A stretch of 64,000 nucleotides of DNA from Ustulina deusta. Lineage: Eukaryota > Ascomycota > Sordariomycetes > Xylariales > Xylariaceae. The first letter of the stretch is position 1. Every line of letters starts with the position of its first letter. Under the pieces are notes generated by a model that was not told the DNA's origin, made no database searches, and was given only the letters and a program-made list of their open reading frames with translations. Below, in pieces: positions 1-12,509 of this stretch. Location of the stretch: positions 806,001-870,000 of the forward strand of contig JAJNNX010000017.1 of NCBI GenBank assembly GCA_023159155.1, written 5' to 3'. Position numbers and translations under genes: made by a program.

Positions 1-231
1 GCGCTGCCTTATTCGGGTTCTGGGATATACCATAATACCTGTTGGAGCTATCACCGATTTCAGAAACATTCTGGTATGTCCAGAGCCACTGTAGCGACAG
101 GACTCGAGGTTCGCGGGGCAAATATCAGTCCCTTTTGCTCATCACCGAGTTACACTCAGTGTGTAGGTAGTTGGTAAATGCCACTATCCACCGTTAGGGC
201 GAAATGAGGGCGTACTGGGAGATTAATAATC

Positions 232-1124
232 TCAACTCTGATCTTTTCGTCGCCAGTGGATTGAAGTGCTAGAGAATGTGGTATCGGCCTGGTTTTCTGG
301 AAACTTGGCCTTGGCGCAAACTTGATCTAGTTGCTTCATCCGAGTCCAGTCGAGGTTCTCAGCGCCGTGAAAGCTGTGCTATATTAGCTCAGGTGCGACA
401 TTTACGTCTAGGGCATCATCGGAAGATGGCCTGGAGGGTCACGGCAGACTCACTCTTCCCAAATCTCATAAGAAGTTCCAACGAACATGACAGGAATATG
501 CGCGGCGATGACTTGAGAGTAGATATCTCTGTACAAGTGAACGCCGAATACCAGGGTTTCGGGGTCGACGAGTTGGAAGCCGATAGGGGATTCCACGACT
601 TCATGGCCCATGCTCGCAATGAAGGCTTTGTCAACAGAGTTCAGTATGGGCTCCTGGAAGACACAGCGAATCCGGGGGCCCGCTTTGCTTTGGAGATGCT
701 CGACGACGGTGAGGAAGGCGGCTAATTGGATATGAGCCTTGCGCTTCTGTTCCCACGCACCGTCAGGAGGATCGAAAGTGCCCAGACCGAAGCAGAGGGC
801 CGTGGTCACACTACCGCCCATGCTGGCCGCATGGCTTGATAGTAGCTCTTGAAGGCGGCCATAGGAAGACGAGGATTTCCACTGTCCAGCAAGACGGTCA
901 TGGTCCTGCTTCACTTGCTCGAGAGAGAGGCTTGGAGGGCTCACGAGCAGAGTGCACGACACAGAGGCAGTCGAGGCGGGCTTCTTCCGTGAACGCCGTC
1001 CCTTGCGGCCGTGCACTTTCACCCATGCCTCCTGTGGCTCTTCTTCTGTAGTGAGCAACATGCTGTCTGAGATGAATTCCCACCGATCGTGACGAGGGTG
1101 AATTGGTTTCTCAAGCAGCCCCAT
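232..1124 (-). CDS. SRR1-like domain protein (2 exons)
   Basis: Exon 1 is 1124-454 and exon 2 is 373-232; the 80-bp intron 453-374 has a GTGAGT donor and a CACAG acceptor. The product is about 270 aa. The C-terminal half matches the SRR1-like domain of fungal proteins related to Arabidopsis SRR1: a GLGTF segment, then a CVFQEP strand, a GHEVVESP strand, and a GTSYEIWED stretch that runs across the splice junction. Residues about 45-60 are Lys/Arg-rich (KGRKGRRSRKK-like). The protein ends in IHWRRKDQS, a family-like tail, which supports exon 2. SRR1 proteins are tied to circadian and stress regulation in plants; the biochemical role in fungi is unknown. The first in-frame ATG was taken as the start; a later start is possible because the N-terminus is low in conservation signals. 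Confidence 0.8.
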
Positions 1125-3112
1125 AAATTCAGTGGGTGCCGAAGGGTTTGGTTGTCCATACCTAGGTACTTAGTAGTCATGCATGCATGGTACCTGTACG
1201 CCTGTGGGTATGTACCGAGGTACCGAGTCCACTGTACAAGGTAAATTGTGCAAATTACATATAAGGCTTACTGTCCACTTGATACAACGATTGTCGTATA
1301 CTCTTGACGGATACATCGTAAAAACAAAAAGACTGAAGGTTACGTCTAAGGTACCTAGCTACGTAATCCATCAAAATTCCTCTTTGTGGTTGGGAAAACA
1401 TTGTAAAAACATGCAGGCCGATAGTATTGCACCTCTCATTCTTGGGTACATGGCCATCTTCAGTACCTGATTACCCCTAACATAAAGTCTGATGCACTTT
1501 TGTGCGCATAATACTGTTTTTTTTTGATAAGAAACATGATGGATCGAGGTGGATTACATGAATGCGACCGACGGCTTCCTTTTCATACCATGATGCTACT
1601 CCAGAGGTCCAGCGAAACGAGCTCATGACTACCTTACCTACTTAGTAGATAGGTAACGCCAAACACGCGGACCTACATGGTAACCCGAGCGGTCACAAAT
1701 GCGCGACCAGAGATGCGACCGCTTCGGGAGCTATCCGTGCACTTGGCTTTCCTCCCGTTGTACAGAATAGAGCGTTTGCATATCCGCCTGCAAGGACATA
1801 GACTGCGCTGCTATCTCCATGTATCACGGTGAGCGGGTACAATTGGATCTCGTGCGGCTGTTTCTTGCCTTTCTCTTGTCTTGTCTCGCATTGACCCGTG
1901 GGTCAGACTCGGAAAGGCATCAAAGCATGAAAGCCACCTATCCTCTGATTCGCCGTTATTATTACCAGATGATGTATCCCTTAGCCTGGTGGTCATCCTC
2001 GACAAAGCGCAATACGCAATGGTCAGACTCTCACTCGAGCAAATTCCCAAAATAGTCTCGGGGGTTGCTATTCTGCTCAATCTCAGCACACCAGCTTGCG
2101 TACCCCGGGTACACAGGTAGTGAGTGTGTCTAGTCTAGTGGAGTCTATCTTTCCAACCTTCTCTGCCAAGCCCTGTGTCTTGGCTCCCGCTCAACGCATC
2201 GCGAGTGGAGATGATGGGCACGTTTGGTTTCCCAAGTTGGATAGCTCAGCGCTTAATGGTCGTCCTCTGTGTCGTTTTACTGGCCACGCGAACACCAAAG
2301 ACTGGCGACCCTTGAACAATGCCTTCCCGCTACTGCCCGCTTGCGAGGAAACCCTGCAGCTTACCTCCGGACCACAACCTCTTCCATGTTCATGCGAGGT
2401 TGCCATTGGCTAATACGCCCTCAAATCACGCCCCGCAGGCTCTCGATGCTCGGCGGCTCGCTCTGCTTCGTCGTCGCTCTTCCATTGGCCATCTGACAGG
2501 CCAGACGCACGTCGTGCACACCGTCCCGCCATCCTCACTGGTCCATCGAGGCTGGAAATGCCGCCCAGATGGATAGACCCCTGGAGCTATGGGGGCGGGG
2601 TGGTATCTGGTGGCCATGCAAGTTGTGATGAGAAGATGGCCCTTGGTCGCTGGTTGGGTCGCGCGCCCATTCTTAATGGCGACGTCTGCCCTCATATCAC
2701 CCTGCCTCGTTTCTTTATCGACTTTTTTATTCCTGCAACCTCTGGTTGAAGACTGACCTACCTGTGACTTGGAGTGGCTGAATCAATTCTTTAACCTTGA
2801 TCACCGCCTCAATTAGCCTATCATTGGTAATAAATAGTGTCTTTACTGGTGTCACGTCGCTCTATTTCCAACTTTCCCCAAACGCGAATTCATTTCGAGC
2901 CGGCAATTCCATTGAGATTGAGAGTGAAGCAACTTCAATCCCTGACAAAAGCTCGATACTGCGGGGCGTCATATCGAAACGTCAACACCCACGGCGGTTG
3001 GAGAGGATAACCAGCCGACGGGGGAATAGTTCACAAAACTGCCCTCGCTTCCCTGTAGGAAGGGATTTCATATTGAGCCCTTAGTACGGGAGCGGTCCCT
3101 TAGAGTTGCAAA
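1125..3112. other. Intergenic, no supported gene
   Basis: Only short, overlapping, unrelated reading frames on both strands; none shows a recognisable domain or a convincing splice pattern. It carries a few copies of a CCTAGGTA-type palindrome (near 1160-1170 and 1640-1650). It probably holds the upstream regions of the two divergent flanking genes. Confidence 0.6.
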
Positions 3113-4066
3113 ATGCTGCCTTCACTATTTCTGGCCACAACGGCCGCCTCATTAGCATCGGCACATACAATCATCACATATCCCGGATGGCGAGGGAACA
3201 ATCTGCACCAGAATGAAGATTGGCCTTATGGCATGCAGTGGGAATATCCATGTAAGCGGCGCCCTCGCTCCCAATCCACCCATCTTCCATTGCGCTGCTT
3301 CTGAGGTCATACGAGCGACTAATAATTGAAAATAGGTGGTGGTATTCCCCTGACAACAAACCGGACATATTGGCCCACAACGGGTGGTGCGATAGCCTTC
3401 CAACCCGGCTGGTTCCAAGGACACCAGACCGCATTTCTTTACATCAACATCGGCGTCGGCGTCGACGGGCCTGACCACGGTCCGCTGAACATGTCCAACC
3501 CTATGATGCCTCCGTTTCAGCTCCTGGGTCCCTCGAACGGCCCCTACCCTGGCACCGTTTGCCTGCCGCAGGTACCACTGCCAACAAATTGGACTATGAA
3601 TCCCGGCGACAACGCGACACTCCAGATCGTCGAGATCGCGGCTCACGGCGCTGCTCTATTTTCGGTACGTTGTTTTCATTCCCGCCTTCTTGCCTTCCTT
3701 TCCCCTCAATGTCCGCTTTCCCAGTTGCAAAGGCAAAGACGAGCAAGAATACCCCACGGGGCATTACTAAGGAGGGATATTATCAACGTGATACCGCCCC
3801 GAAAGACATGATAGCTAACCCACCCGCGTCTCCAGTGCGTCGACATCACGTTCGCCGCGCCCGGCGACCCGAGGATCCCCGAGGTCAACGAGACCAACTG
3901 CTACAACAGCTCGGATCTCGGCTTCGCGAGCATCTACACCATCACGACGAGGGCCATCGGCGCCTCGGCCGACATGAACGTCAGCGGCGCCCCCACCTTC
4001 CGCGCCGCCGCCGCGTGGCTGGGCTATCTCCCCGTATTAGCGGGAGCCGCGTGGCTGCTGATGTAA
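3113..4066 (+). CDS. X325/BIM1-like secreted copper-binding protein, probable GPI anchor (3 exons)
   Basis: Exons are 3113-3251, 3336-3664 and 3836-4066 (introns GTAAGC...TAG and GTACGT...CAG); 232 aa. Residues 1-17 are a signal peptide ending in ASA, so the mature protein would start with His18 (HTIITYPGWRGNN), the hallmark of histidine-brace proteins. The sequence continues with the family signature WPYGMQWEYPCGG, His76 in GWFQGHQTAFLY, and Asp159 in CVDITF. In the X325 family (LPMO-like proteins, including Cryptococcus Bim1) copper is bound by the N-terminal His, a second His and an Asp; assigning these residues here is inference. The C-terminus is a small linker followed by a hydrophobic tail (WLGYLPVLAGAAWLLM), typical of a GPI signal. 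The expected role is copper acquisition or cell-wall copper binding rather than polysaccharide oxidation. Confidence 0.9.
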
Positions 4067-5202
4067 ACCAACGTGCCAATGCCGGATAACGAGAAAATGA
4101 AGAATCGCGTGAACCGTCTCGATTCGACACCACCACCGAGCGAGAATCACCATGGATACAAAACGAAAGAAAATCAAAACAACGAAATTTAGCAGGCCAT
4201 CAATTCGATAGACGAACGGAGGCGAAAGCTCAGGGCAGGCGGAGAGGGATGGGGGTTCAGGCTGCTTGTTGGAAAGAAACCTCTATACCCAATTATTCAA
4301 CTGTACATTTTTTTTATAACTTTTTCGTTTCTTATATAATAGCCTTTCCCGGCGTCGAGGCGAAGCTGGAGTTTATTGGGGGGGATCTGACACGACATGA
4401 ATACTTGTCTATATCGACTTAGTTTGAATCCATCTATCTAAGCATTATATCATCACTTTTCCGATGTCTGTATTCCAGTCCCTGACTACGCATGTGTGAA
4501 TGAAGGAGTGAATGAATGAACGAATGACTCAACTGAGAACAACAACCCTTTTTTTTTTACTTGTTCTTCCGCTCCGGGCACACATGCCGAGAACAGGAGA
4601 TGTTCATTTTCCTGCGAGGAACACGCCATGCGTAATCGAGTCAGCAAATAAGAAACCGCATAGCGAATACTATTCTTTGCGCCATGTATCTCATAATGTG
4701 CCGTGAATATAGATCCTAAGACGTAGCGCCGCGTACGGAGAAGATCCGGGCCAAGGCGCAACCTCGGTTGGGACACACTTGTTTGAAGACGCGCCGATTT
4801 GGTGATAGGGGTCGCCATCACAGCATTCAATGCCAGGCATGTAACCCGGGAGCTACGATACGGCCAATTCAAGGCTAGGTTGACATTTTATATGTTTCTT
4901 CCACCAACCCTAAAGTCATAGGGATGCTATTTACGACCAACCGGCTGTGACCTTGGATACATCAGAAGTCGCTCATTCGGATGACAGCCGAGCTAACTAG
5001 GAAACCGCCCTGAGCACCTCTGGCACAATAACGTGCTATTTGTAACGCCATTCTTGCAACTTTTACAAAAGAAGAAGAAGAAGAGGGGAAAAGTGCCTCA
5101 TGTTCCTGTCGGTTCCGACTATATCCCAAAAGTGTACTACTACAAGACAGGAACTAATAGCTTCTATGTAAATGACTTTCTGCTATAACCGATAAAACTA
5201 TC
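4067..5202. other. Convergent intergenic region
   Basis: Lies between the 3' ends of the X325 gene (+) and the Doa1 gene (-). It is AT-rich with T and A runs (4305-4340, 4548-4560, 5068-5085), as expected for polyadenylation regions. The short reading frames here look random. Confidence 0.6.
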
Positions 5203-7800
5203 TTAAGCTAGTAGAGAGAGACACTCGTTTGCTACTGTTTGGACCTTCGCCTCAGATACCTTGTCCTTGGCCGACTTTATTGAGGAGGATAAACTCTTAG
5301 CTTCGGGAGCAGCCTTGCCAATGACGGTGATAAGTGTGCCAACAGCTATGAGCGCTCTATAAATGACCTCGGAATCGGTTTGCTTCTGCAGTACCAAGGC
5401 TAGGGGCGATATCAGGCGAATCTGGTTATCTGCGGATATGCTGCCCAGTCGTTTTGAAGCTAAAACAGCGTAGTTAATAGATACTGTCGTCAGGGCAAGC
5501 AAGAGGTTTCGGTTGAAAGGGCCGATAGCAGGCTGACCCCGGAGTCCAACTACTCGGCCGATGAACGAAAGGGCGGCAGAGATCTCAGAAGGCTGCGCTA
5601 GCACTTTTCTCCCTTCCGCGGTCTTAAATAGGTTAGCAATTGTCCGTAGTGCCATCATTGCACAGTTCTCGTTGGGCTGACTTCCATCAGGGACGCCTTC
5701 GAGTACTGCAGAGATGGCTATTTTGACTATGCTATCGTCTCCTGGTGATCTGAACTTGGCGGCACTCGGCGATATCGCAATACACCGGAGTAAATCTAGA
5801 GGAGCCACTCTATCCGAGTAGTCCCATTGCGTGCACATCATGACAACCAAACTAATAGTGAGTTCATCCGTCACGGGCTGGTTGGATTCCAGTGCCAGTC
5901 TAAGAGCATCAATGGCATTTTGCGAGGAAGGGTTAAGAGAGATGCTTTTGCGGCCGGCGGCAACAAGACCAGCATTGACACTCAAAATCTTCTTGAACAT
6001 GGCTGCAGAGACTTAGTATAATGTTGGAGCAGAAAAGAAGCTAGGGGGTACCAACGCTCATATTTGGCAACAGTGATGTCTAGGTAATCGCCGACGGGTA
6101 GGATTTTCGGGGTCTTGGTCTCCCCTCCAGGTCGATACCGAGACTCAGTGCCATATGGGTCTGGCCCCGAAGCTTCCGAGGTTTGTCCAATCGTTGCACC
6201 TTGAGTATTAGAGACAATAAATTGGGCCACCTGGTCCAGAAAATTCCCAGAAAGTTCGTTGTCGTCGATGAACTTTTGCGCCCGAGCGTAAGGGTTTTCG
6301 GATAGGTTATAGGGTAGCTTGAGAGAGGGCTGACCTTCCTCAATCGCAACATCGAAAACATAGTCATAGGACTGGCCGTTGTACTCAACCTTTCGGCCAC
6401 TACTACCAACAGCGTCGACAACAGTACCGACGTTGATCCATTGCTGCTGACCAACTGACCATTGGTGTGCCGTCACAGACCCGTCGTCTTCTTTGATCAT
6501 CTGAACTTGACCTTCTTTAGTGCCGGATTTTGTCTTTAGGAACTCGGGGCCGGGGAGTTTTTCCTTGTTGACGCCACCAACCTGCTGCTGGGGAATGGAG
6601 GAGGACTTGACCGACTCATCAAAATGAGCTAAAGTCTCGGGGCTAGCGACACGCTCTGCACTACGCGAAAAGACGCGGACGACACCGTCACTGGCGCCCG
6701 ACACGATGTCGCCATTTTCAGCACAGGCTGCGACAGACCATACTGAGATGGCAGGATGTGTAATAGTCTGAATGCACTCGGAGCCACGCCATATTCGAAT
6801 TGTACGGTCCTCACCGGAACTGACAAGCTCACCAGAGGGTAGTGAGGTGAGCGAATAGATGAAACTTTGATGCCCTCTCAGTTCGCCAACATTCTGGCCA
6901 ATGAGGGTCCATAAGCGTATGATACCGTCATTGCTAGCGCTCGCGATGTCGGCGCCGCTTGGATGGCCTCTGGGAACTTGACAAAGGGCGCGCACAACGT
7001 CTGGGGTATAGATGGTGGATCGGGGCTGAAGTTGGCCGGCGACAGCCTTTCCAAGTTCAAAGATCCGGATGTTCTTATCAGCGCAGCCCGTAATGATGAG
7101 GGTTTCACTTAGAGCCAAGACATCCCAAACCGCACCCTCATGGCCCTCCAGAACAACCTCAGTCTCCCAGTTTCCAACACTCCACACACGGGAAGTGCCA
7201 TCCCAGCTGCCGGACACGATGAACTTGGATCCTGGGACAAGGGCTAAAGCGCATACGTTTTGAGCATGGCCTATCAGCAAGCGTTCGGCATTGTCGGAAG
7301 GACCAGCAGTGAAGGGTCTAACGTCGATAATGGCATCGGTGCCAGCAGATATCGCCAAGCCCTTTGGGGAAGCAGCAGAGGGTGGCAGGTAGGCCAAGCT
7401 ATTGACGAAATCGGAGCCTTCGGTCACAACATGGGGTTCGAAGGCCGGAGGCGATAAGGCGGTTCGGGACCAGGCGCGTACTGAATGGTCTCGCGAGGCC
7501 GACAGGACGAGATCGGGGGCGGGAAAGCTCACAGCGCGAACCTGTTTAGACAGCAGCTTAGATGGCAGGTTCAGAGGAGAGGGACCGGCACGGATTTAGG
7601 TGTGTTGCCAGGGAATGTTCTATGTATGTATGTATATGTGTATACCTATATATTATTTCGACTAGAGGGGTAGGTGATGGGCGGAGGTGGTGGAGGCGGC
7701 GGAGGAGAAGCTATGGATGGGTTGGAAGAAGACTAGATATTGGAATACATACGTCGGCAGTGTGAGCGGCCAACTGCGCAGACAGCCTGAAGGTAGACAT
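5203..7800 (-). CDS. doa1: Doa1/Ufd3/PLAA homologue: WD40-PFU-PUL ubiquitin-binding Cdc48 cofactor (3 exons)
   Basis: Exons are 7800-7753, 7541-6056 and 6002-5203; introns run GTATGT...ACAG and GTTGGT...GCAG. The product is 777 aa, normal for the family. Exon 1 encodes MSTFRLSAQLAAHTAD and splices in frame to VRAVSFPAPDLVLSASRD, the first WD repeat. Seven WD40 blades occupy about residues 10-310. The PFU ubiquitin-binding domain is at about 345-460 (contains GQQQWINVGTVVDAVG). The armadillo-like PUL domain starts at about 495 (DYLDITVAKYEPMFKKILSVNA) and reaches the C-terminus. Known role: Doa1 binds ubiquitin through WD40/PFU and Cdc48/p97 through PUL, and acts in ubiquitin homeostasis, ER- and mitochondria-associated degradation and endosomal sorting. 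It is divergent from the STRAP-like gene across about 1.9 kb. Confidence 0.95.
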
Positions 7801-8159
7801 GACCTGCTGCAGAGACGGCGGACAACACGAGGATTGATTGTTCTTGTTCTTGTTCTTGTTATTGTTGTTGAGGTGGTGCTGGTGGTGTGGTGGCGTCGTC
7901 CACAGCTTGCAGGGATGGGAGGATGACCAAGGATAGCTAATGTCCGATAGCTATGAATGTGTTTACCCCGCCAAACCAGTTGCCGATCAAAAGATAGACT
8001 GAAAAAATGGATGCACCGTTTTCTCTACTTTTTATTTAGCTTGCCGAGCGAAGCGGATTTGTAGTACCTAGGACGCGGCTCGAAGCGATGCTCGATGTTG
8101 TGCAAGAGGTATATCCCACGGTAAAGGTGTGAGAAGGAAGAAACCAAGAATGCCGTCAC

Positions 8160-9010
8160 AGCATGCCTAATGCCTAACCTACCTCCTAGGTAGGCACTGA
8201 CTAACTAGGTAGGTACCTCACTGAGGAACATCTGGTCTTGCAGCTGCGCTTGAACCTTAGAAATGATAGGAGTATCGTGCAAACAGGAAGCGACCTCTAC
8301 AACCTACCTACCAGGAAGGATCTATCTAGGTAGGTAGGTACACTACACCTAAGGTACAAAGGTACAGTGGCTCAAAAAAAGTCCTGTCCGCGTTTTTTAA
8401 GGCCAAAATATTTTTGTTACACGGAGTACAATTTCTGCCTTGATTTGTAAAAAAAAAAAGTTTTTTTTCTAAAAGATAACTTATTTTTTAATATAAAATT
8501 TATTTTTTTCATCTTTTTAGTTCTAAAACCTGTTAGATATAAGTAAGTACTTCTGGGTAGGTACCATGTTGCTATTGAAAGGTTCAATGTTGTTACTGAC
8601 CCCTCAAGTCACTCCTGAAACCCCACTACCATGTGTGCCGTACCTTGCGTAGGTGCCAATGGTGTAGTACATTAGGTATGTATGCCTACATGTACTTACC
8701 TAGGTCGTATGTTAGGTGTGTTATGTACCTGTAGACACTTGCATTACCTAGGTAAGTATGTACTTTGGTATTTGTCTGATGGGAATTCATCTTAGGAGGT
8801 AGATACGAATACCTACTGTACCAGTAGAGCTCTCAGGCCGCTCCAATCGAGAATCAACAGCGGCTTCCCCACAGAGCGCAGGATGTAGGTGCTTTAAGAC
8901 GTGCCTGCAATAGGTTAAGTATCTAGGTACCTCCATATGGCTTGGTAGGTGCTTGTGGCAGTTTACAGGGGTTCGGCCGTTTTAGACTACCTGGTCTACC
9001 TAGGTAGGTA
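8160..9010. repeat. Cluster of short CCTAGGTA/TACCTAGG palindromic motifs
   Basis: Recurrent blocks such as CTAGGTAGGTACC and TACCTAGGTA occur around 8180-8220, 8315-8360, 8555-8570, 8690-8760, 8925-8950 and 8995-9010. Isolated copies also occur elsewhere in the window (near 1160, 1640, 11890, 25945 and 34095). The core is self-complementary and often extended by GGTA repeats. The copies are dispersed, not tandem, and lie only in non-coding DNA. The function is not established from sequence. Confidence 0.6.
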
Positions 9011-9152
9011 ACCCAGACAGACAGAGGACTTCCATCCATCAATCAATCAATCGCTCCATCTGCATCTGTGCGACGGCATCTTTTTGTCTCTTGCGCATCA
9101 TCTTCCAAACCACCTGCGCAGAAGCTGTCTCGCAACCACGCAACCACGCGAC

Positions 9153-9250
9153 CTCATCCTCCTCTTCCGTGCCGTCCCCCCTCCCCTCTCTGCCTCTCTC
9201 CCTCCGTCCTCTCCTCTCCCCGTGTCTATCTCCAATTCGCCTCTCTGCTC
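9153..9250 (+). promoter_or_regulatory. Pyrimidine-rich tract upstream of the STRAP-like gene
   Basis: A nearly continuous C/T stretch (CCCCTCCCCTCTCTGCCTCT and similar). A second CT tract (CTTTCTCTCTCTGTCTCTCTC) lies at 9481-9503. CT-rich tracts just upstream of transcription starts are common in highly expressed filamentous-fungal genes; assignment to this gene is by position, about 480-580 bp before its ATG. Confidence 0.45.
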
Positions 9251-9731
9251 TGGGATCGCCTCTTTGGTTGCGCTCGAGTTAGAAGCAGCTTTTCTTTTCT
9301 CTTTTGGCCTCAATCGGCAGTGGCTGGCACTCACAAACTTACTTTTTCTTTCCTTCCTGACGATCTGCACGACATAACGAGACAAAACGATACCAATTGA
9401 TGCGAACGATATCTACCGACCCGGACGGAACGAGCAACACAGGCCAAATAGACTAGATTACATATACATACTGGCAACGGTCTTTCTCTCTCTGTCTCTC
9501 TCTTGTTTTCTCTTTTCGTCTCTCAAACCCGCCCAACTTGCCCACTCTTGCGACGGCGGATTCTGTCGTTTTTACTCAGCCTCTCGAGGGCTGCGGCCAC
9601 CGTCACCGGACAACTGTTGTGACTGCCTCCCTCGCCTTTGCGCTCTCATCATCGACTTGCCTCTGCCTTGCGCCCCCATCCCGACTAGCTTTCCTCGTCA
9701 GACTGTGCCGTAGCCGTCATTTGTTCTCCCC

Positions 9732-10998
9732 ATGGCTGCTACCGCTTCCGATACCCCTAGGCAATACGTGCCCTTGACCTGCCATGGCCACTCACGCCCC
9801 GTCCCTCACATCAGCTTCTCGCCGCTTGAGAAGGAGGAATCCTACTACCTCATCTCGGCCTGCAAGGGTATGTTTGCTGCTCTCACATCCTGAACTCGTG
9901 GTGTGGATCTAGGCATTGATGAAAACGGGTCTAGATGGTAATCCCATGCTTCGTGATGGCCAGACTGGTGACTGGATTGGAACCTTTATAGGTCACAAGG
10001 GTGCTGTGTGGCAAGCCAGACTAAGTCCTGATGCCAGCACGGCTGCTACTGCTTCTGCTGATTTCACTGCGTAAGCGTCTTGTCATCTATTTGCATGGCA
10101 GACGGCTCACCGTTGTCCACAGGAAAATTTGGGATACCCACACTGGCGAAGTCCTTTGCACCCTTCAGCACGATCACATTGTCCGCGCCGTCTCGTATCC
10201 CCCCGATAGTTCTGACCTTCTCGCAACTGGCGGAGTGGAGAAGAAGCTCCGCATCTTTGACTTAACCAACGTGGCGCCAAGGGAGACCGGTGAAGCGGTA
10301 GCCCAGACGATCCCAGCCTCGGCAGGTTTCGAGATTGGCCCAAATGTTCATAACGCATCCATCAAATTCATTGTTTGGACTAGGGACCCCAACATTTTGA
10401 TTACGGCCTCCGACAACGTTCTGCGGTGGTTTGATCTTCGCACGCGAAAAGTTGTCAAGCAAGAAACCTTAGATGGAGAGATTGGTTCTTGCGAGCTTTG
10501 TGGTCTAGCCCCTGAGTTGATGACTAGGCTGGATATTGGGGAGGGCTTGCCCGTGCTGGCTGTTGCTGCTGGGAAGTATGTCTACTTTTGGGGAGGAATG
10601 AGTGCCACCAACGAACTTAAACGCCTCAAAATGGACTACCAGGTCGCCAGTGTGGCTCTGGACCCCAAGGGCAGAAAGATTGTCGTTGGAGAAGACAAGC
10701 CCGCAACATGGGCCAGAGTCTACCGATGGGATGATGGTGCTGAGATAGGTGAGTTCGTGAGCGCTTACTTTTTGGTCCCACACGTTAATAGCAGATAGAC
10801 ATTCACAAAGGCCACCATGGGCCTGTCTGGTCCGTTGCATTCTCTCCAGACGGCAAGCTATATGCGACAGGCTCAGAAGACGGAACTATCAAAATGTGGA
10901 AAAACTGCGAGGGCGATTACGGGCTCTGGCGTGGTGGAGCGGGTGGGAATGGGAATGGGAATGGGAATGGAAATGGAACTGAACGATTTGCTGAGTAG
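9732..10998 (+). CDS. STRAP/Unrip-like WD40 repeat protein (4 exons)
   Basis: Exons are 9732-9867, 9935-10070, 10123-10748 and 10799-10998; 365 aa. Start context is CCATGGC. The N-terminus ([20 protein letters not shown]) and the blade sequences [53 protein letters not shown] and [30 protein letters not shown] fit the serine/threonine kinase receptor-associated protein family, a seven-bladed propeller. Human STRAP/Unrip works with the SMN complex and in TGF-beta signalling and translation control; fungal orthologues are general WD40 scaffolds. The C-terminus (residues about 342-358) is a Gly/Asn run (GGNGNGNGNGNG) encoded by a GGGAAT microsatellite. In the last intron the AG at 10797-10798 is the acceptor that keeps frame; the nearer CAG at 10793-10794 does not. 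Confidence 0.92.
10945..10974 (+). repeat. GGGAAT hexanucleotide microsatellite within the STRAP-like CDS
   Basis: Four perfect GGGAAT units followed by degenerate GGAAAT. It encodes Gly-Asn repeats near the C-terminus, so length changes by multiples of six stay in frame. Confidence 0.85.
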
Positions 10999-12509
10999 AA
11001 TGGCGCATCGTATCATGGTCCTGTGTCCGCCCTAGGCCTTTCCAGTGCCGAGATCCTTGACAACTCGTCATCCAGCGACTCGCACTGGGATGTTGTCCCC
11101 CTCTTCCCAGAAGTGAAGAGCAACTAGTGTGCAGTGCGCGATATAGCCCAAACCTGAATTGGGGGGGGGGCTTATGGCCAGACTTGCACCAGGCAGCGAG
11201 TCGGTAATACACCATCTCCAGCTAAGCCCTTTGCTCATTGTGTTTTCATATTGGCAGAAAGTCAATAAGCTGATCATGCTCTAAAGACGTCAGAATCATC
11301 AGGTACAATTCCCTCAAGCCTGAGGTTTCAGGAGGTATTGTACCAAACGTACGTAGAGCCCGCTAGCATCAACAAACGAATGAGATAGCAATATAAGTAT
11401 CCAGTTCATCAATTTACCTACTAAGAGAGCCTCAGCTACATATCTGGTTATCCGTCTACTTACTCCACCCTAAATGGATTCTTCGGAGGCAATATAAGTG
11501 AGAGGTGGTGCATTGTAGATGGCTAGGCCAGCGGGATTAGGATACACAGTAGGTCAACATCTGAATGAGATTTATCTTTTTTTTAACGACAGACAGGCTT
11601 CTCTGTACCATACTCGTAGACCACCTTGAGCTTTCTAGTACCCAGTTCTAGCTCCGGCCACAAGCCACATAGCAGGATTGTTTGCCATTGAGAGGTAGTC
11701 AATGGGAAAATCTACCTATTGTCTAATTCTGACTCGACTTGTGTTGGTACATATCGGTACCAGCTCACCCCGCGTCCACCTAGGGAGCTATTTGTACCCT
11801 GCTTGTACACACAAATGCCTAGCAACGCGTCTCGAGAGGCGGGTGGCTCGCCTGTGTGTCGAGCAGTCCACATACCTATAGCTTCATACCCATCTACCTA
11901 GGAATCTATTGAATGGCGAATACCTTTGGAAGGGTGATAGCCATTGAATACCTGGTACATACCCATTGAGAAGACAACATTCCTACCCCCCTCTTCTTCC
12001 CAACCTCCCTCAGCTTCATCACCATCTTCTCTACTCAAATCCGGTATTGGCAAGACACTGCCCCGACTAGAGACTGCATCACAATCTTTTCCGGTCTACT
12101 ATTCCTACGATCGTGCATTCTCCTCTTGCCTTTGGTCTTGCTCTGGTTAGTATCCGGTCTTATGCTCCTGCTTGTCTCGTGTTGTTGCATGTTCACGAAA
12201 ACACAACACCTACACCATCTATCACCATCGATCACCACCCCCATTGTTGCATCCCCAAACAGCATAAACATATTTTCCCCGTCATCTCAAACAGGTGCAG
12301 AACAGGTAAGTCATTATGGAATAAGCACAAGCAGCTGTCATGCTAGTTTATTCCTCGGTTGTTATGTTCTGTTATCGTGTACCAGTGAACACCCTCCTAC
12401 CACATCCCCTTGTCCTCACCAGTCCGACACTCTCTCCTTTCTTTATGCCCTGGCTTATCAATAGCAATGCTAGGAGGATCCTAGTTTCTCATGATTGTGA
12501 ACTACGAAC
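10999..12509. other. Intergenic, no supported gene
   Basis: Contains the 3' region of the STRAP-like gene (including a G9 run at 11161-11169) and the upstream region of the next gene. CT-rich stretches at 11985-12045 and 12170-12300 could be promoter or 5'-UTR sequence of the gene at 12510. Confidence 0.5.

Larger units (their letters stand above)
7801..9731. other. Divergent promoter region of doa1 and the STRAP-like gene
   Basis: No gene is supported. The stretch 8375-8550 is locally AT-rich, with T and A homopolymers, and may be an old degraded repeat. The stretch 8160-9010 holds many CCTAGGTA-type palindromes (separate entry). The 3' portion holds pyrimidine tracts characteristic of fungal promoters. 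Confidence 0.55.

Noticed and set aside
1..231. Possible coding continuation left of the SRR1-like gene
   Set aside because: The SRR1-like gene ends at 232. The remaining 231 bp have no open frame of note and are probably its 3' flank.
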